A stretch of DNA of 64,000 bases from Labilibaculum filiforme (GTDB lineage Bacteria > Bacteroidota > Bacteroidia > Bacteroidales > Marinifilaceae). The notes under the pieces are model-generated. The model ran no database searches. It was not told where the DNA came from and saw only the letters and a program-made list of their open reading frames with translations. A program made the translations under genes and the position numbers. Position 1 is the first letter of the stretch. Each line of letters starts with the position of its first letter. Where the stretch lies: the NCBI RefSeq assembly GCF_002843315.1, contig NZ_MVDD01000002.1, positions 124,001 through 188,000 of the forward strand. The letters run 5' to 3'. This document shows positions 9,601-18,124 of this stretch, piece after piece.

Positions 9601-9698
9601 CCACTTACACTTTGAGATTGAGCATTTGCATGCGTTGTCAGACTTAAAAAGCAACAAAGCATCATTATTAAACTCAATATCCTGTTTCTTTTTTTCAT
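6606..9698 (-). CDS. SusC/RagA-family TonB-dependent outer membrane glycan transporter
   Basis: The 1030-residue protein has a cleavable signal ending THANAQ, a carboxypeptidase-D-like regulatory domain (about 29-110, with SGVVSDESGVSIPGVSV and GYKTVEF), then the TonB box region (LEEVVVVGYG), a plug domain (about 115-235, with IRIRGGSSY, PLVVVDGFPI, EILKDASSTAIYGSRGANGV) and a beta-barrel to the terminal TLGVELTF. Length and order are typical of SusC. It is the first gene of the minus-strand PUL and pairs with the SusD next to it. A TAnnTTTG-type -7 element lies about 40 bp upstream. It imports oligosaccharides from its SusD partner; the substrate is inferred from the GH130 gene to be a beta-mannoside. 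Confidence 0.95.
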   Translation of the reverse strand: MKKRNRILSLIMMLCCFLSLTTHANAQSQSVSGVVSDESGVSIPGVSVVEKGTQNGTVTNIDGEFTLKVVSKNAIVVFSFVGYKTVEFQADVNQNMNISLEEETLGLEEVVVVGYGSVKKSDLTGSVSSVKMDVVPMKPSNSIDGLLQGQSAGVQVVSSSDDPGEGATIRIRGGSSYRSGNEPLVVVDGFPIGNAGDIKQISPSDIESMEILKDASSTAIYGSRGANGVIMITTKKGSKNSTEITVSQQNTISEFTSDLNLWRDPVLMAGLSNESRINGGYVPLYIGANDPNGVYYPSVSELKSGSWKYNTRWDDVVFRTPVSNNTNVAIRSQNEKTQFSLSTTYFTDEGVYIEDNYEKLNANLNIIHKVYDKLTVGTNVIFSKGERNNNGGLAYWRNPIFPVYNDNDASKGYYMVGTQDYSHPIALTENKSNTTEFQDFLGSAFAEAQILPSLSLKSQVNYQSRRSTTDFYNPKVYTEDGAFNNGAGGIDNWESNEIVAETFMTFNKTFNEVHNLNAMGGFSYRYKKDRSSSLRAYDFLNESLRSGNLSSGNPEKQSVDNALSEEVMYSVMGRLNYVYDSKYMATVTMRADASSKFGENNQWGYFPSGALGWKMHHEDFIKDLEIFDELKLRTSYGISGNQEPIGAYLINSQYGEDQYYVNGSWQTAIGPGYVGRWDSQTGKKLWSGIPNPDLKWETTRQFNVGVDMAFLNRRLRVVVDYYNKYTDDLLRERWLSPSSAYDLMWVNGGEIKNQGVEVTIDGDIINKKDWKVSGTLIFSKNKNEVMSLGDELAFGLSEDPNNGMKYEFNGSTVEAFRAVPNILGIGEAVNVFYGRKVDGIIQTTQEGLAAGLEGKEAQPGEFKYVDINEDGVVDENDRTVIGDPNPDFTASLNLQVSYKNFDLAMFFNGSFGQDIFNTKAFSEPSNQPLRWTQDNTTNDYPSLREGRSLYMSDWYIQEGSYVRLQNVSLGYNIPDLGVSWFKRGRIYMNATNLFTITDFDGYDPELGSDGIYWGGYPKLRKWTLGVELTF

Positions 9699-9738
9699 AG
9701 ATATAGATTTCTCGTTTCTAATAGAATTATCGATGTTT

Positions 9739-9746
9739 CAAAAATA
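9739..9746 (-). promoter_or_regulatory. Candidate -7 element for the minus-strand PUL
   Basis: On the minus strand the sequence reads TATTTTTG, matching the Bacteroidota -7 consensus TAnnTTTG, about 40 bp before the susC start. No clear TTTG is seen about 20 bases further upstream, which fits a promoter needing an activator such as the divergent AraC protein. Confidence 0.45.
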
Positions 9747-9911
9747 GTACTGATCTCGAAATAAAATTTCACTTTAAATGTTCATTACCTATACTTTAAT
9801 GAATAGTTAATTATACAACAATTAGCCTATTTAGAATAATAAAAGCTCAACCTCCTGTATTTTCAACAATTACACAAACATAAAAAGCAATACTTTTATG
9901 AATATATTTAT

Positions 9912-9919
9912 TACATTTG
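9912..9919 (+). promoter_or_regulatory. Candidate -7 element for the AraC-family regulator
   Basis: TACATTTG matches TAnnTTTG about 50 bp before the regulator ATG. The -33 region is weak. The divergent 270-bp gap (9699-9968) therefore holds promoters for both the PUL and its likely regulator, and should contain the regulator's binding sites; I could not pick out a convincing repeat pair. Confidence 0.45.
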
Positions 9920-9968
9920 CGCTGTATTATTAATCATTTAATAACATCTAACGCAAACTTTTTGATTC

Positions 9969-10826
9969 ATGACAAGAATTGTACGCGAGATTACGCCACT
10001 TACAGAACACGATTTTTTTATTGTTCTTGACCATCAAAATGCCAAATTCGATTTTCCAATTCACTACCATCCCGAATACGAATTAAACCTAGTACTTCAC
10101 TCCTCGGGAAAACGCATTATTGGAGATTCTATAAAGAATTACGATTCTGCAGATTTAGTATTAATAGGTCCGAACACTCCTCACGCATGGAGCGGAAGCA
10201 CCGATAATGCAAGAGTAATCACCATCCAATTCCAAAATAACATTCTTAGTGAACAAACACTAAACCGAAAAGCAAGTTTACCTATTAAAGATCTTTTGGG
10301 GAAATCGAAAATGGGAATTTTATTTTCCGATGAAACCACTCAAAACATATTGGATCGCATCATCAAACTATCCGATGTTACTGGATTCGATTCTTTTCTT
10401 GATTTTTTATCTATCCTATACGATTTATCCATTTCCCGGAATCAAAAAACCTTATCATCGCCTTCCTACGTTGATCAATTCGATACCTCAAAAAGTAGAC
10501 GCATTAAATTAGTGAATCAATTTTTAATCGAAAACCTTCACAATCCCATCAGAATTAACGATGTTGCTTCTATGGTAAACATGTCACCATCGGCATTCAG
10601 CCACTTCTTTAAAAAAAGAACACAAAGAGCATTTTCCGACTATTTATTGGATATACGCATTGGTCACGCCGCAAAAATACTTATTGAAACCGAAAAGAAT
10701 ATTTCCGAAATTTGTTTTGAAAGTGGCTTTAATAACATCTCCAATTTTAACCGGTCCTTTAAAAATCTTAAAGGATGTACACCCAGAGAATTCCGTTCGC
10801 AACAGAAAATGATCACCAAGCATTAA
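9969..10826 (+). CDS. AraC-family transcriptional regulator with N-terminal cupin domain
   Basis: The 285-residue protein has a cupin-like sensor (about 20-100, with HYHPEYELNLVL and GPNTPHAW, typical of sugar-sensing AraC proteins). A C-terminal double helix-turn-helix follows (about 182-280, with INDVASMVNMSPSAFSHFFKKRTQ, then the second helix pair IAEICFESGFN-like ISEICFESGFNNISNFNRSFK and GCTPREFR). It is divergent from the susC-led PUL across 270 bp, the usual arrangement for a local activator, so it probably senses a mono- or oligosaccharide product of that locus. No membrane segment is present; it acts in the cytoplasm. Confidence 0.9.
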   Translation: MTRIVREITPLTEHDFFIVLDHQNAKFDFPIHYHPEYELNLVLHSSGKRIIGDSIKNYDSADLVLIGPNTPHAWSGSTDNARVITIQFQNNILSEQTLNRKASLPIKDLLGKSKMGILFSDETTQNILDRIIKLSDVTGFDSFLDFLSILYDLSISRNQKTLSSPSYVDQFDTSKSRRIKLVNQFLIENLHNPIRINDVASMVNMSPSAFSHFFKKRTQRAFSDYLLDIRIGHAAKILIETEKNISEICFESGFNNISNFNRSFKNLKGCTPREFRSQQKMITKH

Positions 10827-10858
10827 ATACTCCAAAACTCTGTTTTTAAAAAACAACC

Positions 10859-10895
10859 AAATGGAAAATCCACTCGCCGATTTTCCATTTTTTTA
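10859..10895 (+). terminator. Rho-independent terminator after the AraC gene
   Basis: A perfect 12-bp stem (AAATGGAAAATC and its complement) with an 8-base loop is followed by TTTTATT. It lies 32 bp after the stop codon. The rest of 10896-11171 holds only the promoter and palindrome listed next. Confidence 0.85.
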
Positions 10896-11071
10896 TTCTC
10901 CAAAATAGCTTCAACAACAGCCCATTTCCAGTTTTTTCTATTAAGACTAATTCCAAATAGAACTATCGAAACAAATAGTTATTCCTCTCCAAAAGACAAG
11001 GAATAAAGCTATCTTAGTGTACTTTATACAATCTGCAACGCACACGTTTTCGACAGACCATGTTTTCTTTT

Positions 11072-11108
11072 TTTGATATTTCTAAAAAAGGATTTACATT
11101 AGCGCTAA
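11072..11108 (+). promoter_or_regulatory. Promoter with overlapping palindromic operator candidate
   Basis: TTTG at 11072-11075 is followed after 19 bases by TACATTAG at 11095-11102, close to the Bacteroidota promoter consensus. A perfect 10-bp palindrome, TTAGCGCTAA (11099-11108), overlaps the -7 element. A repressor bound there would block the promoter. The most likely protein is the Nudix-fold regulator encoded just downstream (inference). Confidence 0.55.
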
Positions 11109-11171
11109 ATATAGTTAGTGTCGTTTCTACACCTTACCAAATAAAAATAGACATAAACACCAAACGTAAAA

Positions 11172-11912
11172 ATGATAAAAAGGCCACTTAACAACTACAT
11201 ATCTGTCGATTGTGTAATATTCGGATACAATGGACAAGAGCTACAAGTGCTACTTGTAGATAGGACACTTACTAATGAAACTACAGGAGAATCCGAATTT
11301 ACAGATTTAACCCTAACTGGAAATCATATTTACGAAGATGAAACCATAGAAGAAGCAGCTTATCGTGTCTTATTCGACCTTACCGGATTAAAAAATGTAT
11401 TTCTCGACCAATTCAAAACTTTCGCTCATCCAGACAGATTGAAAAAAGAAAATGACCGCAAATGGTTACTTCATGATGGTAGAGATCCTGATAAACGAAT
11501 TGTATCTATCGGCTATTTTTCGTTGTTAGCCACTCAAAACATCACTTTAGAATGGAAAGGCAGAAACGTAAAATGGGTTCCAGTATCAGAAGTAGGAGAG
11601 CTAGCTTTTGATCACAATCAAATTCTGGAGGAAGCCTTAATTGCTTTACGAAACAAAATTAAACATGAACCGATTGGCTTCGAGTTGCTTCCAGAAAAAT
11701 TTAGCTTAACACAACTTCAAAACATCTATGAAGTAATATTAAGTACAGAACTAGACAAAAGAAATTTCAGAAAGAAAATCGCCCGAATGAAATATCTAAT
11801 TCCTACGGATGAAAAACAAACTGGAGTTTCGCATAAACCTGCTCGTTTATATGTTTTTAGCAGAGAAGTTTACGAAAAAACAAAAAAAGAACTATTCGAT
11901 TTTACAGTCTAA
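11172..11912 (+). CDS. Nudix-fold transcriptional regulator (NrtR/AraR-like)
   Basis: The 246-residue protein has an N-terminal Nudix-like domain (about 5-145) and a C-terminal winged-helix region (about 155-240, with FSLTQLQNIYEVILS, FRKKIARMKYLI and SHKPARLYVFS). The expected catalytic Nudix box is degenerate: at G..IYEDETIEEAAYRVLFDLTG the REUxEE residues are replaced by RVLFDL, so hydrolase activity is unlikely. This matches the known NrtR/AraR type, in which an inactive Nudix domain senses a sugar or nucleotide-sugar-related ligand. It is the first gene of the beta-glucan cluster, 9 bp before the sugar symporter, and probably controls that operon and itself. Confidence 0.85.
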   Translation: MIKRPLNNYISVDCVIFGYNGQELQVLLVDRTLTNETTGESEFTDLTLTGNHIYEDETIEEAAYRVLFDLTGLKNVFLDQFKTFAHPDRLKKENDRKWLLHDGRDPDKRIVSIGYFSLLATQNITLEWKGRNVKWVPVSEVGELAFDHNQILEEALIALRNKIKHEPIGFELLPEKFSLTQLQNIYEVILSTELDKRNFRKKIARMKYLIPTDEKQTGVSHKPARLYVFSREVYEKTKKELFDFTV

Positions 11913-11921
11913 AAAGGGAAA

Positions 11922-13520
11922 ATGGCTAATTCATATAAAATATCAATAAAAGAAAAACTTGGCTATGCTTTGGGCGATGGCGCCGCGAATATTGCATGGA
12001 GAGGTGTAGCCACTTTTCTATTTATATTCTATACCGATGTGTTTGGAATAGCTCCTGCAGCGGTTGGTATCCTCATGTTTGTTTCCCGTTTATCCGATGG
12101 AATCAGCGACGTATTAATGGGTGTTGCCGGAGACAGAACCAATACAAAATATGGCAAATTTCGACCTTGGATATTGTTTACCGCCATTCCTCTTGGAGTA
12201 ATTCTATCCTTACTTTTCACAGCTCCAAATCTAGGTTCTACAGGCAAAATCATATATGCTTATACAACCTATATTCTATTCACTTTAATATATACAGCCA
12301 ACAATATTCCTTACGGAGCATTAATGGCAGTTATGACTGGTGACGATAAGGAAAGAACAAGTATCGGATCTTACAGAATGGTTGGCGCTTTTGCAGGAGG
12401 TATGCTTGTGCAGGGAGCCTTACTTTTTTTAGTAGCACATTTTGGAAATATAAACCCTACAATTAGTGTCAATGAATTGGCTTCTGATAAATTTCAAGTC
12501 ATGGTTTCTGCTCCATCGGATGTAGAAAATGTAAACATTAAAACAAAAGATGGAATTGCAAATTTTATTTGGGAAGACAACAAAACAGCTACAGATACTC
12601 CTACTACAGGAAAAAGCTTCTCGATGGAAGCCAATAAATCCTATTCTTTTATTGTTTCGGGAGAAAAAGATCTAAACAAAGACAAAATTGTAATTATCGA
12701 CCAGAAAAGCGGTTACAGCTATTCCATTTATCTGATGTCCGCTTTTTTAGCTCTTTTCATGTTTATCACTTTCTGGTCTACAAAAGAAAGAATTCAACCT
12801 CCTAAAGAACAAAAAAGTAATCTACGAAGAGATTTAAAAGATTTAATTACCAATAAACCTTGGATAGTATTATTAACAATCGGATTACTATTCAGTATCT
12901 ACAACTCAATAAAACAAGGCATTGTAGTGATTTACTTCACTCATTATCTGCACAATCAGATTTTAGCTGCCTCTTTTATGGTCGCACTCATGATTGCTTC
13001 TATTGCCGGCGCAATGATAACTGCTCCACTAAGTAAAAAACTAGGAAAAAAGAAATTATTTATTTATGCATTTCTATTCTCAGGAATAGTAAATGCATCC
13101 ATTATATTTTGCGGTCCAAACGATATCAGCGCAATCTTTATTTTGGGTATTGTGTCAGAATTTGCTGCCGCAATATTCCCAACTCTATTCTTTGCTATGC
13201 TTGGCGATGCTGCAGATTATTCTGAATTTAAAAATAGCAGAAGAGCTACAGGATTAATCTATTCTGCAGGCTCATTTGCTACAAAATTTGGTGGAGGTAT
13301 AGCAGGAGCAATAATCGGTTTTATTTTGGCAGCTTTCCATTACAACGGACAAGATTATTCGGCCATTCAAGGAGCAATTCCAGGAATTACCATGCTGATG
13401 AGTTGGGTGCCGGCAATCATAGCAATATTGGGTGCTATTTTCATGACAATATATCCTTTAAATCAGGATAAAATGAATGAAATAACACTGGAACTTGCTA
13501 ATAGAAGAGTTACAGAATAA
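11922..13520 (+). CDS. GPH-family sugar:cation symporter with an inserted periplasmic domain
   Basis: The 532-residue inner membrane protein has GPH/MelB-type signatures: KLGYALGDGAAN at the N-terminus, SDGISDVLMGVAGDRTNTKYGKFRPWIL in loop 2-3, NNIPYGALMAVMTGDDKERTS in loop 4-5 and GDAADYSEFKNSRRATGL in the C-terminal half. The usual length is about 450-480 residues. The extra length is a soluble, beta-rich insert of ~90 residues (about 178-268) between helices 5 and 6, predicted to face the periplasm. It sits between the Nudix regulator and cellobiose phosphorylase, so cellobiose or short beta-glucans are the likely cargo. Confidence 0.88.
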   Translation: MANSYKISIKEKLGYALGDGAANIAWRGVATFLFIFYTDVFGIAPAAVGILMFVSRLSDGISDVLMGVAGDRTNTKYGKFRPWILFTAIPLGVILSLLFTAPNLGSTGKIIYAYTTYILFTLIYTANNIPYGALMAVMTGDDKERTSIGSYRMVGAFAGGMLVQGALLFLVAHFGNINPTISVNELASDKFQVMVSAPSDVENVNIKTKDGIANFIWEDNKTATDTPTTGKSFSMEANKSYSFIVSGEKDLNKDKIVIIDQKSGYSYSIYLMSAFLALFMFITFWSTKERIQPPKEQKSNLRRDLKDLITNKPWIVLLTIGLLFSIYNSIKQGIVVIYFTHYLHNQILAASFMVALMIASIAGAMITAPLSKKLGKKKLFIYAFLFSGIVNASIIFCGPNDISAIFILGIVSEFAAAIFPTLFFAMLGDAADYSEFKNSRRATGLIYSAGSFATKFGGGIAGAIIGFILAAFHYNGQDYSAIQGAIPGITMLMSWVPAIIAILGAIFMTIYPLNQDKMNEITLELANRRVTE

Positions 13521-13597
13521 ACGAGAAAAATTAAAACAGATAATGATAATAGGTGCTAACAACACTTAAAAAGAATAAACAATTTAATATTAGTATT

Positions 13598-16030
13598 ATG
13601 AAGTACGGTTTCTTTGACGATGCCAACAGGGAGTATGTGATAACATCACCAAAAACACCTTTTCCATGGATAAATTATCTTGGGAACAAAGATTTTTTTG
13701 GATTGATATCGAATACAGCGGGAGGATATACTTTTTATAAGGATGCGAAATTTCGAAGATTAACGAGATATCGTTACAATAACGTTCCTGTAGACATGGG
13801 CGGACGTTACTACTATATAAAAGACGAGGAGTGCACATGGAATCCAGGCTTTAAACCGACTCAAACCGAATTAGATAAATACGAGTGCCGTCACGGCCTT
13901 AGTTATACTCGTTTTTTAAGTAGCAAAAATGGACTTTCTTCCAATTTACTTTGCTTCATCCCACTCGACTATATGGGTGAGGTGCACCTTTTGAAACTTA
14001 AAAATGAAACCGACAAAGTAAAAAAAGTTAAAGTCTTCTCATTTGCAGAATGGTGTTTGTGGAATGCCGAAGATGACATGACTAACTTTCAACGCAACCT
14101 ATCAACAGGCGAAGTGGAAGTGGAAGGTTCTGCACTTTATCACAAAACAGAATACAAAGAGCGCCGAAATCATTACGCATTTTTCTCTGTAAACTCTAAA
14201 ATTAATGGTTTTGATACCGATCGCGAAAGCTTTATTGGCATGCACAATGGCTTCAATAATCCACAAGCAATTGAAAATGGCAAAGCTAGCAACAGTATTG
14301 CTCATGGATGGTCGCCCGTTGCCTCTCACTATATCGAACTTGAATTACAGCCTGGCGAAGAAAAAGAATTTGTTTTCATTTTAGGATATGTAGAAAACAA
14401 AGACGAAGAAAAATGGACTTCAAAAGGTGTAATTAATAAAACAAAAGCCAAAGCAATGATGGCTCAGTTTGACACATCCGAAAAGGTAAATAACGCTTTC
14501 GCAGATTTAGAAAACTATTGGTCGAAATTACTCAACAAATTTAATTTGGAAAGTAAAGAAACCGAGCTAAACAGAATGGTTAGCATCTGGAATCAATACC
14601 AATGCATGGTAACCTTTAACATGTCTCGTAGCGCAAGTTTCTTCGAAAGTGGAATTGGTCGTGGCATGGGATTCCGTGATTCCAATCAGGATATCATTGG
14701 TTTCGTTCATCAAATACCAGCAGAAGCAAAACAACGAATTTTAGATATCGCAGCCACTCAATTCGAGGATGGTGGATGCTATCATCAATACCAACCATTA
14801 ACAAAAATGGGAAATCATGCCTTAGGTGGCGATTTTAATGATGATCCACTTTGGTTAATCTTATCGGTAACTTGTTACATCAAAGAAACAGGCGATTTCA
14901 GTATTCTGGATGAAATGGTTCCTTTTGATAACGACGAATCGAAAGCTCAATCTTTATTCCATCACTTAAAAGTATCCTTCAATCACGTTATCAACAACTT
15001 AGGCCCTCACCAATTGCCTTTAATCGGTCGTGCCGATTGGAACGATTGCTTGAACCTGAACTGCTTCTCAACAAACCCTAACGAATCGTTCCAAACCACC
15101 GGAAATAAAAAAGGACGAACTGCCGAATCGGTGATGATTGCTGGATTATTCGTTGTTTATGGAAAAGAGTTCATTAAACTTTGCGAACGAATTGGCAATA
15201 CCGAAGAGGCCAACAAAGCCACCAAGCATGTTGAGGCAATGACTCAAACAATTAAAGATCATGCCTGGGATGGAGAATGGTTCTTGAGAGCCTATGATTA
15301 CTACGGTAAAAAAGTTGGATCAGAAGAAAACGAAGAAGGTAAAATTTTCATTGAATCGCAAGGTTGGTGTACCATGGCCGAAATTGGTCGTGAAGAAGGT
15401 TTAATGGAAAAGGCTCTTGATAGCGTTAAGGAACGTTTGGATACTCCGTTTGGCATCGTTCTAAACAACCCTGCCTTCACCGAATATAAAATTGAATATG
15501 GCGAAATCTCTACTTATCCTGCCGGATATAAAGAGAACGCAGGTATTTTCTGTCACAACAATCCTTGGATAATTATTGGTGAAGCTCTTTTAGGTCGAGG
15601 CGATCAGGCTTGGGATTATTTCCGAAAAATTTGTCCTTCTTATTTGGAAGAAATCAGCGAATTACACAAAGTTGAACCCTACGTGTACTGCCAAATGGTA
15701 GCCGGAAAAGATGCCTTTAAACCAGGCGAAGGAAAAAACAGTTGGTTAACTGGAACCGCATCGTGGAATTTCTATGCAATAACACAATATATTCTAGGCA
15801 TTCAACCCGATTACGACGGATTAAGAATTGATCCTTGTATTCCTAAAGAATGGAAAGAATATACCATAACACGCGAATTTCGCGGAGTAAGCTACGAAAT
15901 CAAGATTTTAAACCCTGAAGGAAAAAACAAAGGTGTAAAATCTATGGAAATGGATGGCAAACCTATGAATGGAAACCTTATACCCGTTTTAAAATCAGGA
16001 GCTCATAAAGTCACAGTTATTATAGGATAA
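13598..16030 (+). CDS. GH94 cellobiose phosphorylase
   Basis: The 810-residue cytoplasmic enzyme matches cellobiose phosphorylases such as that of Cellvibrio gilvus over its whole length: [15 protein letters not shown] at the start, then [42 protein letters not shown], the RFRDSNQD-type motif (GFRDSNQD), [13 protein letters not shown] (DWND at residues 480-483, carrying the expected general-acid Asp), [14 protein letters not shown] and [12 protein letters not shown]. It converts cellobiose and phosphate to alpha-glucose-1-phosphate and glucose. The ATG at 13598 is chosen because homologues start at this residue; a GTG at 13553 would add 15 unsupported residues. It lies 77 bp after the symporter and 13 bp before the GH9 gene. 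Confidence 0.96.
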   Translation: MKYGFFDDANREYVITSPKTPFPWINYLGNKDFFGLISNTAGGYTFYKDAKFRRLTRYRYNNVPVDMGGRYYYIKDEECTWNPGFKPTQTELDKYECRHGLSYTRFLSSKNGLSSNLLCFIPLDYMGEVHLLKLKNETDKVKKVKVFSFAEWCLWNAEDDMTNFQRNLSTGEVEVEGSALYHKTEYKERRNHYAFFSVNSKINGFDTDRESFIGMHNGFNNPQAIENGKASNSIAHGWSPVASHYIELELQPGEEKEFVFILGYVENKDEEKWTSKGVINKTKAKAMMAQFDTSEKVNNAFADLENYWSKLLNKFNLESKETELNRMVSIWNQYQCMVTFNMSRSASFFESGIGRGMGFRDSNQDIIGFVHQIPAEAKQRILDIAATQFEDGGCYHQYQPLTKMGNHALGGDFNDDPLWLILSVTCYIKETGDFSILDEMVPFDNDESKAQSLFHHLKVSFNHVINNLGPHQLPLIGRADWNDCLNLNCFSTNPNESFQTTGNKKGRTAESVMIAGLFVVYGKEFIKLCERIGNTEEANKATKHVEAMTQTIKDHAWDGEWFLRAYDYYGKKVGSEENEEGKIFIESQGWCTMAEIGREEGLMEKALDSVKERLDTPFGIVLNNPAFTEYKIEYGEISTYPAGYKENAGIFCHNNPWIIIGEALLGRGDQAWDYFRKICPSYLEEISELHKVEPYVYCQMVAGKDAFKPGEGKNSWLTGTASWNFYAITQYILGIQPDYDGLRIDPCIPKEWKEYTITREFRGVSYEIKILNPEGKNKGVKSMEMDGKPMNGNLIPVLKSGAHKVTVIIG

Positions 16031-16043
16031 TAAACACAACGAG

Positions 16044-17777
16044 ATGAATATCATGAACTATAAAACATTCTTATTGTCGCTTTTTATTTCGCTTTCCCTA
16101 TCCGCTTGCATGCAAACGGACAAAGAACCTGTTTCAAACAACGAACAATTAATTCTTGTCAATCAGGTTGGATATGATTACGATGCTAGTAAACTGGCAC
16201 TAATCAGAACAGAAGCGGAACAGTTTAGTATCAAAAATAACAAGGGAAAAACCCTTTTCGAAAAAGCCACCGGTCCCAAACAGTATTGCTCTCTTTCGGG
16301 CGATACTGTGCAGACAATCGATTTTTCCGAAATCACCAAAAAGGGAGAATATTACATTGTAATTAAGGACAGTATCATCTCGCATAAAATTGTGATTACA
16401 GAAAGACCATATGCCGATTTAGCAAAAAGCGCTTTGAAATCATTTTATTTGAATCGCTCAGGAATGGAAATTGACAGTATTCATGGCGGAATTTGGGCTC
16501 GTCCCGAAGGCCATCCCGACACAACTGTCTATTTTCACTCTTCGGCAGCTGATAAAAATCATCCTGAAAACAGCTCAATATCATCTCCAAAAGGATGGTA
16601 CGATGCTGGAGATTATAACAAATACATTGTCAACAGCAGTATCTCAACTTATACTTTGCTTTTTGCATACAATTCCTTTGCAGCTTATTTCGATGAATTG
16701 AACCTAAATATCCCGGAATCGAATAACAAAATCCCTGATGTTTTGGATGAAGCATTGTATAATTTACGATGGATGATGACCATGCAGGATGCAAACGATG
16801 GTGGTGTTTATCACAAGCTAACCACTAAAAACTTTGAAGATTTTGTGATGCCACACGAGGCTACAAACAAAAGGTATTTGGTGCAAAAAAGTACCTCCGC
16901 AAGTTTAGATTTTGCCGCAACAATGGCTTATGCTTCCCGTATTTTTGCTGATTTTAGCTCCAACTTACCTGGACTGGCTGATTCCTGTCGTATTCAATCC
17001 GAAAAAGCTTGGAATTGGGCAATTAAAAACCCCAACGTGTTATACGAGCAAGCACCTGATATTAGTACTGGTACCTATGGCGATCCAAACTTAAGTGATG
17101 AATGGTATTGGGCAGCATCGGAATTATATTTAACTACAAATGATAATGCTTATTCAGGACTTATTTCAAGTATTCAACTTGATAGCAACACTCCTAGCTG
17201 GCAAAATGTGAACTCCCTTGGAGTAATGTCACTATTAAGTTCCGATAAAAAAGATGATTACACTGAATTACAAGTACGTTTTCTAAAATACATCGATCAA
17301 CTAATTGAAATGGAAAATACTAGCCCCTATCGAATTGCCATTAGTAATTACGATTGGGGAAGTAATTCTGAATTTGCAAACCAGGGAATGATCAAATTAT
17401 TGGCATACCAATTAACAAAGAATTCCAAATACCTGAACTCAGCAAGAGAAAGTTTAGATTATTTGCTTGGCCGAAATGCAACCGCTTATTGCTTTGTCAC
17501 AGGTTTTGGTTTTTTGAGTCCAATGAATATTCACCATCGACCATCAGCTGCTGATTCTGTTCAAGAACCCGTACCTGGCTTTTTGGTTGGCGGTCCAAAT
17601 CTAATTGTGCCCAACGACTGTAACGATGAAATAACCCGGTCTCCTTATGTGGCCAAAGCATATGCCGATGAGCAATGCAGCTATTCAACCAATGAGATCG
17701 CCATTAACTGGAATGCCCCACTTGTTTATTTAACTTCTGGAATCGACGTTTTTGGGAAAAATACTAATGAGGAATAA
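16044..17777 (+). CDS. GH9 endoglucanase (cellulase), lipoprotein
   Basis: The 577-residue protein has a lipoprotein signal ending SLSAC, an N-terminal Ig-like CelD_N domain (about 34-115, starting LILVNQVGYD) and an (alpha/alpha)6 GH9 domain. The catalytic motifs are intact: GWYDAGDYNKY with Asp187 and Asp190 (activation of water), HHRPS near residue 500, and STNEIAINWN with Glu551 as the acid. GH9 enzymes cleave beta-1,4-glucans such as cellulose and mixed-linkage glucan, so this would supply cellobiose for the GH94 enzyme. An alternative ATG lies 9 bp downstream (16053). It closes the first plus-strand operon. Confidence 0.94.
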   Translation: MNIMNYKTFLLSLFISLSLSACMQTDKEPVSNNEQLILVNQVGYDYDASKLALIRTEAEQFSIKNNKGKTLFEKATGPKQYCSLSGDTVQTIDFSEITKKGEYYIVIKDSIISHKIVITERPYADLAKSALKSFYLNRSGMEIDSIHGGIWARPEGHPDTTVYFHSSAADKNHPENSSISSPKGWYDAGDYNKYIVNSSISTYTLLFAYNSFAAYFDELNLNIPESNNKIPDVLDEALYNLRWMMTMQDANDGGVYHKLTTKNFEDFVMPHEATNKRYLVQKSTSASLDFAATMAYASRIFADFSSNLPGLADSCRIQSEKAWNWAIKNPNVLYEQAPDISTGTYGDPNLSDEWYWAASELYLTTNDNAYSGLISSIQLDSNTPSWQNVNSLGVMSLLSSDKKDDYTELQVRFLKYIDQLIEMENTSPYRIAISNYDWGSNSEFANQGMIKLLAYQLTKNSKYLNSARESLDYLLGRNATAYCFVTGFGFLSPMNIHHRPSAADSVQEPVPGFLVGGPNLIVPNDCNDEITRSPYVAKAYADEQCSYSTNEIAINWNAPLVYLTSGIDVFGKNTNEE

Positions 17778-17782
17778 AAAAA

Positions 17783-17817
17783 TGTCGGAAAGAGTAGTTG
17801 GTCCTCTCCTTCCGACA
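17783..17817. other. Hairpin after the GH9 gene
   Basis: An 8-bp stem (TGTCGGAA with TTCCGACA) follows the stop codon by 6 bp. There is no T-run on the plus strand, but an A-run precedes it, so by sequence it would terminate minus-strand rather than plus-strand transcription. It may act as a 3'-end stabiliser. Its distal arm lies within the direct repeat listed next. Confidence 0.45.
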
Positions 17818-17850
17818 AACAATTCATTTCAATTAATACGCTAATGAATC
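17797..17850. repeat. Leader direct repeat, upstream copy
   Basis: This copy shares two identical blocks with 18072-18124: GTTGGTCCTCTCCTT and AATACGCTAATGAATC, with a 23-base spacer here and 22 bases in the other copy. The copies are 275 bp apart. The ATG inside the second block (17844) opens a 12-codon frame (MNRRKSIKKNEN, stop at 17882). Confidence 0.85.
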
Positions 17851-17882
17851 GTCGCAAAAGTATCAAAAAAAACGAGAATTGA

Positions 17883-18071
17883 ACAAGTCATCCTCAATCT
17901 TCATGTTTAATTAAAAACATTTTACAGAACTAAGTATATATTTTCTCTTTTAAAACTAATAAATATTATAAATCTGATTATTAAACAAATAACTACTAAC
18001 TAAAACATAAACTTAATTACTATGAAGAAATAAAACGGTGCAAATAAGATCTATAAAAACCCTAAGGATAT
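17883..18071. other. AT-rich leader between the two repeat copies
   Basis: No gene is seen. The stretch presumably holds the promoter of the susC-led operon; a weak -7-like TATATTTT occurs at 17937-17944 without a matching TTTG. A three-codon frame ATG AAG AAA TAA lies at 18022-18033, in the same phase as susC. Confidence 0.4.
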
Positions 18072-18124
18072 GTTGGTCCTCTCCTTATGGGAAATAAATT
18101 GTAACCATAATACGCTAATGAATC
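18072..18124. repeat. Leader direct repeat, downstream copy
   Basis: This is the partner of 17797-17850. The ATG in its second block (18118) is the likely start of the SusC gene, so the repeat duplicates the translation start region. Confidence 0.85.

Noticed and set aside
16912-17094. Plus-strand frame inside the GH9 gene
   Set aside because: It lies in another frame of an intact GH9 enzyme and has no start context or motif.
17783-17817. Terminator after the GH9 gene
   Set aside because: The stem is good but no T-run follows on the plus strand; it is listed only as a hairpin.
18022-18033. Three-codon frame ATG AAG AAA TAA before susC
   Set aside because: It is too short to call as a gene; it is mentioned only as part of the leader observation.
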